From positions 1-34,304 of the forward strand of contig CABVDJ010000025.1 in the NCBI GenBank assembly GCA_902497025.1: a stretch of DNA of 34,304 bases. The letters run 5' to 3'. The position numbers and the translations under genes were made by a program. This document shows, piece after piece, positions 1 through 7,307 of the stretch. A model generated the notes under the pieces. That model made no database searches. It had not been told where the DNA came from and saw nothing but the letters and a program-made list of their open reading frames with translations. Source of the DNA: an uncultured Collinsella sp. Its GTDB lineage: Bacteria; Actinomycetota; Coriobacteriia; Coriobacteriales; Coriobacteriaceae. The stretch's first letter is position 1; each line of letters begins with the position of its first letter.

Positions 1-1325
1 AGGCCGAGCCCGTGGGCTTTGTGACCATCCGCGACGAGATTCGTACCTCGGCGGCCGAGACCATCGGCTACTTTAACGAGCAGGGCGTGACCCTCAACGT
101 GATCAGTGGCGACGACCCGCGTACGGTGTCGTCGATCGCGCGCGTGGTGGGCGTGCCGGGGGCGGACGCTTATGTGGACGCCACGACGCTCGATACGCCG
201 GCCAAGCTCGATGCCGCAGTGGACCGCTACCATGTCTTTGGTCGTGTGACCCCGCAGCAGAAGCGCGAGCTCGTGCAGGCGCTCAAGCGCCGCGAGCACA
301 CCGTGGCCATGACGGGCGACGGCGTCAACGACGTGTTGGCGCTCAAGGAGGCCGACTGCTCCGTCGCCATGGCGGCCGGCTCCGATGCCGCGCGCAACGT
401 GGCCGAGATCGTGCTCGTCGACAACGACTTTGCCTCGATGCCCGCCGTGGTGGCCGAAGGCCGTCGCTCCATCAACAACCTGCAGCGTTCGGCTTCGCTG
501 TTCTTGACCAAGACGCTGTTCTCGATGGGCCTGGCGGCGCTGTGCATCGCGCTGCCGCCGTACCCTTTCGAGCCGATTCAGATGACGCTCATCAACTTCT
601 TCTGCATCGGCGCGCCGGGCTTTGTGTTGGGCCTGGAGCCCAACAATGCTCGCGTGAAGGGTGCGTTTTTGACCAACGTACTCAAGCGTGCACTGCCGGC
701 GTCGATTGCGGTCATTTTGGCTGCGGCGCTCGATATCTTTGTGGCGCGCGTGTTTGGCTTTAGCCAGCTCACGCTGTCTACGATGTGCCTGCTTACGTCG
801 TGCGCGGCGAGCGTCAGCCTGATCTGGCGCATCTCGCAGCCTCTCACGCCCTTGCGCGTGGTGCTCTTTGTGTTTGTAGTCGCTGGCATCTTGGTGGGCG
901 TTATCGGATTCCCGGAGCTGCTGTCTATTGCCAACCTGTCGATGGGCCAGATGGTTATCTTGGCTGTCATCGTGGTCTTTACCTGCTCGGTGTTCTTTAA
1001 GCTCGCCACGATGATGGATTCGCTCAAGCCGCGTCGTCGTCATGCCGCAACTGGTTTTGGACGCGGTGTGCGCGTCCACCTGGGTCGCGGTGGCGGCAAG
1101 GTGAGCTCGACGGGTTCGACGGCGGAGCGTTTTGCCAAGCGCGTCGCCGCCGACATGGCGCAGCGCCGCGAAGATCGCACCGCTCGCGAGGCCGAGGCCC
1201 GCGCACTCGAGGGCGTGGCCCAGGTCCAGCCCAAGAAAAAGAAGGGTAGCGGAGCCAAGCGCTCTCGCGTAACCAAGTCCGCCCAAGGCATCAAAGTCTC
1301 GATGCCGAGCAAAAAGAAGAAGTAA
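1..1325 (+). CDS. P-type cation-transporting ATPase, C-terminal part (5' end outside window)
   Basis: The gene is open from the left edge; the in-frame GTG at 12 is internal, because the reading frame continues upstream. The visible 440 or so residues hold the end of the HAD phosphorylation domain, with GDDPRT near the N-terminus and the hinge motif TGDGVND near residue 102, followed by about six hydrophobic helices. The stretch after the first helices (YPFEPIQMTLINFFCIG, then GLEPN) resembles CtpE-type calcium ATPases and related Gram-positive P-type pumps; this assignment is by eye. The phosphorylated DKTGT motif would lie upstream, outside the window. The C-terminus ends in an unusual cytoplasmic tail of about 90 residues, rich in Lys, Arg and Ala, finishing in KKKK. 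Family identity is secure; the transported ion is not. Confidence 0.88.
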   Translation, partial: AEPVGFVTIRDEIRTSAAETIGYFNEQGVTLNVISGDDPRTVSSIARVVGVPGADAYVDATTLDTPAKLDAAVDRYHVFGRVTPQQKRELVQALKRREHTVAMTGDGVNDVLALKEADCSVAMAAGSDAARNVAEIVLVDNDFASMPAVVAEGRRSINNLQRSASLFLTKTLFSMGLAALCIALPPYPFEPIQMTLINFFCIGAPGFVLGLEPNNARVKGAFLTNVLKRALPASIAVILAAALDIFVARVFGFSQLTLSTMCLLTSCAASVSLIWRISQPLTPLRVVLFVFVVAGILVGVIGFPELLSIANLSMGQMVILAVIVVFTCSVFFKLATMMDSLKPRRRHAATGFGRGVRVHLGRGGGKVSSTGSTAERFAKRVAADMAQRREDRTAREAEARALEGVAQVQPKKKKGSGAKRSRVTKSAQGIKVSMPSKKKK

Positions 1326-1379
1326 CTACGCGCCCTGGCGATGTTGAATTGGTGCCTTGCTCCAGTGGAGCCGTGGCGA

Positions 1380-1388
1380 TGTTATGCT
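1380..1388 (+). promoter_or_regulatory. Possible extended -10 promoter for zinc-ribbon gene
   Basis: TGTTATGCT fits an extended -10 element (TGn followed by TATGCT), about 40 bases before the chosen start of the downstream gene. No convincing -35 hexamer lies at 16-18 bases. The gap after the ATPase stop codon is only about 100 bases, so read-through is also possible. Confidence 0.3.
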
Positions 1389-1428
1389 CTAACCTCGATT
1401 GTTTGAATTGCTTCGAAAAGAGGATGCC

Positions 1429-2571
1429 GTGATCTGCCCGCATTGCCTTAAGACTATCGAGGACGGCGCCTCGTTCTGCCCCTACTGCAACGCCTATGTG
1501 GGTCCGGGCGATGGTCCCGAGCACACCGAGTTTGTGTTCTGTGAGGGCTGCGGTGCCCGTCTTTCTCCGCATGATCGTACATGCCCCAAATGCGGACGCC
1601 CGGCTCCGGGTATCCTCTCCGAGGACGCGGCTGCATCCGATCTGGCAGCGGGCCGCACGGCGGGCTTTCCGCGCCTAACGCAAGAGCAGATCGATACCGA
1701 GGTGCCGCATGCGCCGGCCTCTGCCGCTGCGGTGCTTTCGGACGCCGCCGACCCCAATGAGACCTGCGTGCTGCCAGCTTTCGATAAGGATTTCGGTATC
1801 CCCAAGGTCGATATTCCCATGCCCGTTTCCCTGCATGACGATGCTCAAAAACCCAAGCGCAAGGTGCACCCCGACGAGGATGCCTATCACAAGCACAAGC
1901 GTCATATTCCCAAGCCGCTTATCGTCATCGCGGTCCTTGCCGTCGTTTGCGGCGGTGCCTATTGGTTCGTGACGACCGATCCCATGGGTGTCATGCCTGG
2001 CTTCTACGACCAGTTTGGCCAGGCCGCGCAGACGACCTTCCCCACGCGCCAAAAGGGCGAGGCCACTGAGGACGATACCAAGCAGGACGATTCTGCCGAG
2101 GTGGTCCAGGAAGAAACCGTGCTCACCGATGATCAGCTCTATACCAGGCTCGACGGTCTGTATCAGACCATCGTGTCCTACGCTGACGAAGACCAGATCG
2201 GCGAGGTCATCGATTCCTTTAACAACGGCTATCTCCGAACGCCGCTGTCCACCCGTCAGGAGCTGTCGCAGAGTGCCTACGCCCTGCGCGACCAGATCAA
2301 AAAGACGCAAGATGAGCTTAACAACCTGAAAGTACAGGACGATACGGTCTATGCGGACGACATCGCCCACTTAAAGCAGCTTGCCGAGTGGATGTATGAG
2401 CGCGTCGACGTGATCTGCCAGAGCTGGGACATCTCGCTGGCCATTCCCGATGGCGAGTCGATGAGTTCCCACCAAAGCGAGATCCTGGCGCCCATCGCGC
2501 AGGGTGGCAACAGCGCGCTGAACCAGTACGACGCCAATGTGGGTTCCTGGAAGCCGCAGCAGCGTTTCTAA
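1429..2571 (+). CDS. Double zinc-ribbon, single-pass membrane protein of unknown function
   Basis: The GTG at 1429 was chosen because AGAGGA sits four bases upstream and the product then begins MICPHC, the usual start of zinc-ribbon proteins; a TTG at 1399 in the same frame has no ribosome site. The 380-residue product has two zinc ribbons in its first 60 residues (CPHC/CPYC and CEGC/CPKC), a low-complexity linker, a basic stretch, and one transmembrane helix at about 163-181. The roughly 200-residue C-terminal part is charged and probably extracytoplasmic, with possible coiled-coil character. The topology suggests a cytoplasmic metal-binding head and an outer domain. No catalytic motif is visible, and I cannot name a function. 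It is followed by a cyclophilin and another membrane protein of similar layout. Confidence 0.85.
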   Translation: MICPHCLKTIEDGASFCPYCNAYVGPGDGPEHTEFVFCEGCGARLSPHDRTCPKCGRPAPGILSEDAAASDLAAGRTAGFPRLTQEQIDTEVPHAPASAAAVLSDAADPNETCVLPAFDKDFGIPKVDIPMPVSLHDDAQKPKRKVHPDEDAYHKHKRHIPKPLIVIAVLAVVCGGAYWFVTTDPMGVMPGFYDQFGQAAQTTFPTRQKGEATEDDTKQDDSAEVVQEETVLTDDQLYTRLDGLYQTIVSYADEDQIGEVIDSFNNGYLRTPLSTRQELSQSAYALRDQIKKTQDELNNLKVQDDTVYADDIAHLKQLAEWMYERVDVICQSWDISLAIPDGESMSSHQSEILAPIAQGGNSALNQYDANVGSWKPQQRF

Positions 2572-2609
2572 AATTAGTTCGCCATAGTCGGCATAACCTA
2601 CGTGCGCAA

Positions 2610-2639
2610 TTGATGTAAGCCCGTGCTTATTGCTACAAT
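2610..2639 (+). promoter_or_regulatory. Sigma-70-type promoter for the cyclophilin gene
   Basis: TTGATG (2610-2615), an 18-base spacer and TACAAT (2634-2639), the latter preceded by TGC, give an extended -10 promoter. It lies in the 107-base gap before the cyclophilin gene, 39 bases upstream of its ATG. Confidence 0.6.
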
Positions 2640-2678
2640 TCGTACAAATATGCTTTAAACGCACGAGGAAGGAACCAC

Positions 2679-3221
2679 ATGTTTGGTTTTAAGAAAGAGC
2701 TCTACACGCCCGAGTATCAGCTTGTCGGCGACGAGTGCGCCGTAATCGAGACGTCGAAGGGTACCATCAAGGTCAAGTTTGACGGCGAGGGCGCTCCCAT
2801 TCATGTCGCGAACTTCTGCGAGCTTTCCACGATGGGCTTCTATGATGGCCTTAAGTTCCATCGCTATGTGCCCGGTTTTGTTATCCAGGGCGGGGACCCC
2901 AATACCCGCGACATGTCCGGCGCCGACGTCGCCGCCGGTCTTGAGGGCCCCGACGGCATGCCCGGTACCGGTGGCCCCGGCTACTGCATCAAGGGCGAGT
3001 TCGCCACCAATCCGCGCAACAGCCATGTCGATGGCGCCCTTGCCATGGCGCGCTCCATGGACCCCGATTCCGCGGGTTCGCAGTTCTACTTCTGCCTGGG
3101 CGCCCAGCATAACCTCGATTCCGGTTACACCGTCTTTGGTACCACGGTCGAGGGTCTCGATGTGATTTCGCAGCTGCGTGCCGGCGACGAGATCGTCCAT
3201 GTCGAGATCGTTCACGAGTAA
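2679..3221 (+). CDS. Cyclophilin-type peptidyl-prolyl cis-trans isomerase
   Basis: The 180-residue product is a compact cyclophilin that catalyses cis-trans isomerisation of Xaa-Pro bonds during protein folding. It carries the active-site signature FHRYVPGFVIQGGDP with the catalytic Arg at residue 62, and the second conserved block GSQFYF at 133-138. There is no signal peptide or lipobox, so it is probably cytoplasmic. The ATG at 2679 follows a strong GAGGAAGG site. The stop is 11 bases before the TTG start of the TPR gene, so the two are probably co-transcribed from the promoter at 2610-2639. Length and motifs are normal for the bacterial family; the natural substrate is unknown. Confidence 0.94.
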   Translation: MFGFKKELYTPEYQLVGDECAVIETSKGTIKVKFDGEGAPIHVANFCELSTMGFYDGLKFHRYVPGFVIQGGDPNTRDMSGADVAAGLEGPDGMPGTGGPGYCIKGEFATNPRNSHVDGALAMARSMDPDSAGSQFYFCLGAQHNLDSGYTVFGTTVEGLDVISQLRAGDEIVHVEIVHE

Positions 3222-3232
3222 AGGGGACTTCC

Positions 3233-4537
3233 TTGAATAGCCAGCTGATCCAACAGGGCCGCGCCGCTTACCGCGCGGGTGATTTTTCCGCTGCAGCCCA
3301 GATGCTTGGGGCGGCAAAGACTCCCGATGAGATTATGGGCGAGGCAGATCACCTTCGCGGCAACGCCTTGATGCACCTGGGCATGTATGCCGAGGCCGCC
3401 GAGGCCTATGCCGCCGCCCTCAACGACGGCACCTACGGCAAGCGCGGCGCGCTGCTCACCAACCGCGGCAAGGCGCTTGCCGCCGTGGGCGACTACACGA
3501 CGGCCGCTCAGGCGTTCTCTGCTGCTACGCAGGATGCTTCCTATGCCACGCCGTTCAAGGCCTATCTGGGCCTGGGCAATGCGCTGTTCCAGTCGGGCGA
3601 CTATGCCAACGCAGGAACCGCCTTCCGTCAGGCTGCCATCGACGGCGCCAATCCGGCTCCTGCCGCCGCACTCGGCGAGCTCGGTCGTTGCTTCATTAAG
3701 CTCGGCCGTCCGGCGGATGCCGTGGAGACCTACCGCACGGCTATCGACTTTGCCGGCCCCCGCGACGACACGCGTGCGCTCAACGCCGGCATGGGTCAGG
3801 CGCTTTCTGCCGCCGGCCGTCCCTCCGACGCACTCGACGCCTTTAACGCCGCTACTGCCGATGGCATCTACCAGCTCACCTCCGAGCAGGCCGATGAGCT
3901 TGCCCGCGTGCACGATTCGCTTGCCGCGCTGTCTGCCCAGACGGCTATGGCCACGGCTCCGGCGCCCGCGATGGACGCTCCTGCCGTCGATCCTCTCGAT
4001 CCTACGGGCGCGACCGGTCAGTTTATGCCCGATCCCTCGGACACCGGCTTCTTTACGCTGTCCGAGTCCGAGATGGTCCAGCAGGACCGTCAGGATCGTA
4101 AGCAGGCCAAGGTCCGTCGTCGCCATCGCCACACGGGTCTTAAAGTCTTCATCGTGCTGCTTCTGCTCATTTTGATCGCCGCGGGCGGTCTGGGCTTTGC
4201 CTACACGCGCGGCTTTGGTTTCCCGTCTCAGGAGTCTGTCGTTACCGATCTGTTCCAGGCTGCCGGCGACGGTGACGCCGCAAAGGCCGAGTCTTGCCTG
4301 GCCTCGAGCCTGTCCGAGGACGCTAAGTCGATGATCATCTCCTCGATTCCGCAGGGTGCCACCGTGTCCGTCGAGGGCATGGATCAGTCCATGACCGAGA
4401 CGACCGCCAAGGTGAAGGCATCGCTGTCCAAGGGCGGCGAGCAGGAGTACACCGTCAAATTCGTGCGCTCCGACAACCATATCGGCTGGGCCGTTTTTTC
4501 GCTTGATATGGATTTCTCGGCTGCTGACAACCAGTAG
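3233..4537 (+). CDS. TPR-repeat protein with C-terminal membrane anchor and outer domain
   Basis: The TTG start at 3233 follows AGGGG with seven bases between. The 434-residue product begins with about six tetratricopeptide-like helical pairs (residues 1-235), a fold for protein-protein binding. A Pro/Ala linker (236-285) and a basic cluster RRRHRH (about 295-300) follow, then one transmembrane helix at 304-323. The last 110 residues would be outside the membrane and look like a small alpha/beta domain of the NTF2 or DUF4878 kind; that is a guess from pattern only. The TPR part should face the cytoplasm. With the zinc-ribbon gene two positions upstream, this is the second protein here with a cytoplasmic binding head and an outer domain. 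Specific function unknown. Confidence 0.85.
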   Translation: MNSQLIQQGRAAYRAGDFSAAAQMLGAAKTPDEIMGEADHLRGNALMHLGMYAEAAEAYAAALNDGTYGKRGALLTNRGKALAAVGDYTTAAQAFSAATQDASYATPFKAYLGLGNALFQSGDYANAGTAFRQAAIDGANPAPAAALGELGRCFIKLGRPADAVETYRTAIDFAGPRDDTRALNAGMGQALSAAGRPSDALDAFNAATADGIYQLTSEQADELARVHDSLAALSAQTAMATAPAPAMDAPAVDPLDPTGATGQFMPDPSDTGFFTLSESEMVQQDRQDRKQAKVRRRHRHTGLKVFIVLLLLILIAAGGLGFAYTRGFGFPSQESVVTDLFQAAGDGDAAKAESCLASSLSEDAKSMIISSIPQGATVSVEGMDQSMTETTAKVKASLSKGGEQEYTVKFVRSDNHIGWAVFSLDMDFSAADNQ

Positions 4538-4560
4538 TGACCTTATGGGATTTAGCTTTG

Positions 4561-4591
4561 CCCGGCGCTTCACCGCAAGTGAGGCGCCGGG
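4561..4591 (+). terminator. Strong hairpin after TPR gene (terminator-like, no clear U tract)
   Basis: CCCGGCGCTTCAC (4561-4573) pairs with GTGAGGCGCCGGG (4579-4591) over 13 base pairs with one G-U pair and a five-base loop. It starts 23 bases after the TPR stop. The following bases (CTTGCGCTAG) are not a T run, so it may act with Rho or as an mRNA 3' stabiliser. It separates the TPR transcript from mreB. Confidence 0.55.
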
Positions 4592-4652
4592 CTTGCGCTA
4601 GTATGATGAGCTAGTAGTTTTCCAGCAATCATCCAACACATCAGGAGTTGCG

Positions 4653-5696
4653 TTGTTTTCTTTGATGGATATGTTCTTCGGTAGCTATGCGGGCGATCTT
4701 GCCATCGACCTCGGCACCGCCAATACGCTTGTCTCCGTGCGCGGCAAGGGCATCGTCATTCGCGAGCCCTCTGTTGTCGCCATCGACAAGAACGACGAGC
4801 GCATCTTGGCGGTCGGTATCGAGGCAAAGCGCATGCTCGGCCGTACGCCCGGCAACATCGTGGCCGTTCGTCCCCTGAAGGACGGCGTCATCGCCGACTT
4901 CGATGTTACCGAGGCCATGCTTCGCTACTTTATCGACAAGGCGTCCGAGAAGCGCTATCCGTGGACTCCGCGTCCGCGTGTTGTCGTCTGCGTTCCCTCC
5001 GGTGTCACGTCGGTCGAGAAGCGCGCTGTCTTTGAGGCCACGATCCAGGCCGGTGCCCGCCAGGCCTATCTGATCGAAGAGCCCATGGCGGCTGCCATCG
5101 GCGCCGACCTGCCCGTCGAGGAACCCACCGGCTCCATGGTCATCGACATCGGTGGCGGTACCACCGAGGTTGCCGTTATCGCTATGGGCGGCATCGTCGT
5201 CTCGCAGTCCATCCGTATTGCCGGCGACGAGTTCGATCAGGCCATCCTCACGCACGTTCGCGATGCCTACAACCTGGCCATCGGCGAGCGTACGGCAGAG
5301 GACATCAAGATCAAGGTCGGCTCCGCCGTGCCGCTCAAGGACGAGCTCGACGTCGAGGTCAACGGCCGCGACGTGATCACCGGTCTGCCCAAGACCGTGC
5401 GCATCGAGAGCGAGGAGATTCGTCGCGCGCTCAACAAGCCGCTCGACGAGATGGCCAAGGCCGTCAAGGACGCACTCGACGCTACGCCTCCCGATCTTGC
5501 CTCGGACCTTATGTACTACGGCATTTTGCTGACCGGTGGCGGCGCGCTGTTGCGCGGTCTCGACGTGCGCCTGCGCGATGAGACCGGCGTTTCGGTCAAC
5601 GTCAGCCCCACGGCGCTCGATAACGTTGTTAACGGCTGTGCCCGCGTGCTCGAGGCCAATGCGTTTGATGGCGGCTTCGTCCAGACCAATGCTTAA
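4653..5696 (+). CDS. mreB: Rod shape-determining actin homolog MreB
   Basis: MreB is the bacterial actin that polymerises with ATP under the membrane and directs lateral peptidoglycan synthesis. The 347-residue product has the actin-fold phosphate-1 motif (AIDLGTANT, residues 17-25), phosphate-2 motif (IDIGGGTTE, 164-172) and adenosine-side motif TGGGALLRG (294-302). The N-terminal MFSLMDMFFG is hydrophobic and fits the membrane-inserting loop or helix of MreB. The TTG at 4653 was chosen because CAGGAG lies five bases upstream; an ATG at 4665 would be too far from that site. A TATGAT hexamer at 4602-4607 could be a -10 element, but it has no good -35 partner. MreC starts 21 bases downstream. 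MreB, Mbl and MreBH cannot be separated by eye, but the position in front of mreCD supports mreB. Confidence 0.95.
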   Translation: MFSLMDMFFGSYAGDLAIDLGTANTLVSVRGKGIVIREPSVVAIDKNDERILAVGIEAKRMLGRTPGNIVAVRPLKDGVIADFDVTEAMLRYFIDKASEKRYPWTPRPRVVVCVPSGVTSVEKRAVFEATIQAGARQAYLIEEPMAAAIGADLPVEEPTGSMVIDIGGGTTEVAVIAMGGIVVSQSIRIAGDEFDQAILTHVRDAYNLAIGERTAEDIKIKVGSAVPLKDELDVEVNGRDVITGLPKTVRIESEEIRRALNKPLDEMAKAVKDALDATPPDLASDLMYYGILLTGGGALLRGLDVRLRDETGVSVNVSPTALDNVVNGCARVLEANAFDGGFVQTNA

Positions 5697-5717
5697 TTTC
5701 CAAAAGGTGGATTCCAT

Positions 5718-6716
5718 TTGGCACGATCTTCGGGTTTCTCCACAAATCTGAATACCAAGCGACAATCAACGGGTATGCGCCCGTTGATTGTTTTCAGCCT
5801 GATTTCGGTGTTGCTGCTTACGTTTTATATTCGTGAGGGCGAGGCCGGGCCGATTCATGCCGTTCGTTCGGGCGTGACGACGATTACCTCGCCGGTGCGT
5901 TTTCTGGGCTCGGCTGTGGCGGCTCCCTTCAATGCGATCGGTAACGTGTTCTCTAACCTTACGGCGTCACAGGACACGCTTGACGAGCTTAAGAAGCAAA
6001 ACGAGGAACTGACCTCTAAGGTCGCCGAGCTCTCCGAGGCTCAAAAGACCGCCGAGCGACTGGAGGGTCTGGTCGGTCTGCAGTCGACCTACAACCTCAA
6101 GTCCACTGCGGCTCGTATCGTCGGCGCTTCGGGCGATGCCTGGACCTCGACCGTTACCATCGATAAGGGTTCTGCCGACGGGCTTACCATCAACATGCCC
6201 GTGACGAGTTCTGCCGGTGTCATAGGCCAGATTATCGAGGTCTCGGCCAAGACGTCCACCGTGCGTCTGATTGGCGATGAGAACTCGGGCGTGTCCGCCA
6301 TGGTGCAGGACACGCGCGCCCAGGGCATGCTGCAGGGTCAGGCTGACGGCACGCTGCGTCTTGAGTACGTGAGCGTCGACTCCGACGTTAAGGTTGGCGA
6401 CATCATCGTGACCTCGGGCATTGGCGGTGTGTTCCCCAAGGGCCTTCCGCTCGGCACCGTCTCGTCGGTTGAGAAATCGGCAAACGACGTGTACTACACC
6501 ATTGTGGTGCGCGCTCAGACCACGGCCGAGAACAACGAGGAAGTGCTGGTCATTACCTCGCTGACCGACGAACAGTCGGCCTCGGATGAGGACGTGAGCA
6601 CCGCCAACAGCACGCCGCAGGGAACGTCGCGCGATGCTGCGACCAAGACGAAGGACGAGAGCCCGGATGACAGTTCCGACACGTCTGAGACGACCGATTC
6701 TGGCTCGAGCGAATAG
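5718..6716 (+). CDS. mreC: Rod shape-determining protein MreC
   Basis: MreC is the membrane-anchored scaffold that binds and activates PBP2 on the outer face of the membrane. The 332-residue product has a short cytoplasmic N-terminus, one transmembrane helix (21-38), a coiled coil (about 83-118) and the double beta-barrel region (about 130-282). The latter contains the family-like VGDIIVTSGIGGVFPKGLP. The last 50 residues are a Ser/Thr/Asp/Glu-rich tail with no predicted fold, longer than in textbook MreC. The TTG at 5718 follows AAAGGTGG by seven bases. It sits between mreB and mreD in the standard order. Confidence 0.95.
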   Translation: MARSSGFSTNLNTKRQSTGMRPLIVFSLISVLLLTFYIREGEAGPIHAVRSGVTTITSPVRFLGSAVAAPFNAIGNVFSNLTASQDTLDELKKQNEELTSKVAELSEAQKTAERLEGLVGLQSTYNLKSTAARIVGASGDAWTSTVTIDKGSADGLTINMPVTSSAGVIGQIIEVSAKTSTVRLIGDENSGVSAMVQDTRAQGMLQGQADGTLRLEYVSVDSDVKVGDIIVTSGIGGVFPKGLPLGTVSSVEKSANDVYYTIVVRAQTTAENNEEVLVITSLTDEQSASDEDVSTANSTPQGTSRDAATKTKDESPDDSSDTSETTDSGSSE

Positions 6717-6727
6717 GGGGCATGTCC

Positions 6728-7294
6728 ATGGATCTACACGAGCAGGGGATGAGCTCCCGCACGTTTGTAATCGCCGCCATCGTGTGCGTGCTGCTGCAGG
6801 CAGGCCTGGCGCCGCAGATCTCCATTGCGGGCGGTCGCGTCAACTTCATGATTATCCTGGTGTGCCTAAGCGTGTTCTCGGGCGACCCGACCCGTGCCGT
6901 CGTGTGTGGTTTTTGCAGCGGCTTGTTCTATGACCTTTCCGCTGCCGTGCCGGTGGGCGTTATGTCGCTCCTGCTGACCGTGGGTTCTTTTGCCCTGGTG
7001 CATAGCGCTGCCGGTCAGACGGGCGGTGCCCCGAGTGCGCGCGGCATCACGGTGGGCGCCTTCGCGTTCGTCATTAATGTGATCTACAGCATCATCTTGC
7101 TGTTTATGGGTTTGGAGACGAGCTTTGTCGTGGCGATCTTCGGCCATGCGCTGCCGTCTTCGATCCTGACGGGTCTGGTTGCCATTCCGTTTTTGATGTC
7201 CGGCGTCGTGCCGCAGTCCGGTTATGGATTCTCCGCACGTGGCGGACGCCAGACGGGCATGCGCTTTAAGCCCAAGACCCGTAAGCTCAAATAG
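6728..7294 (+). CDS. mreD: Rod shape-determining membrane protein MreD
   Basis: MreD is a small polytopic membrane partner of MreC in the elongasome. The 188-residue product is very hydrophobic, with about five membrane segments (from about residue 12 to 165) and a basic C-terminus (KPKTRKLK). Identification rests mainly on its hydrophobicity, size and position between mreC and the PBP2 gene, plus the pattern GFCSGLFYDLSAAVPVG, which is typical of MreD. Two ATG codons are available, 6722 and 6728; the AGGGGG at 6715-6720 is one base from the first and seven from the second, so 6728 is preferred. It starts 11 bases after the mreC stop. Confidence 0.88.
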   Translation: MDLHEQGMSSRTFVIAAIVCVLLQAGLAPQISIAGGRVNFMIILVCLSVFSGDPTRAVVCGFCSGLFYDLSAAVPVGVMSLLLTVGSFALVHSAAGQTGGAPSARGITVGAFAFVINVIYSIILLFMGLETSFVVAIFGHALPSSILTGLVAIPFLMSGVVPQSGYGFSARGGRQTGMRFKPKTRKLK

Positions 7295-7307
7295 GGGAGG
7301 CTCGTAG

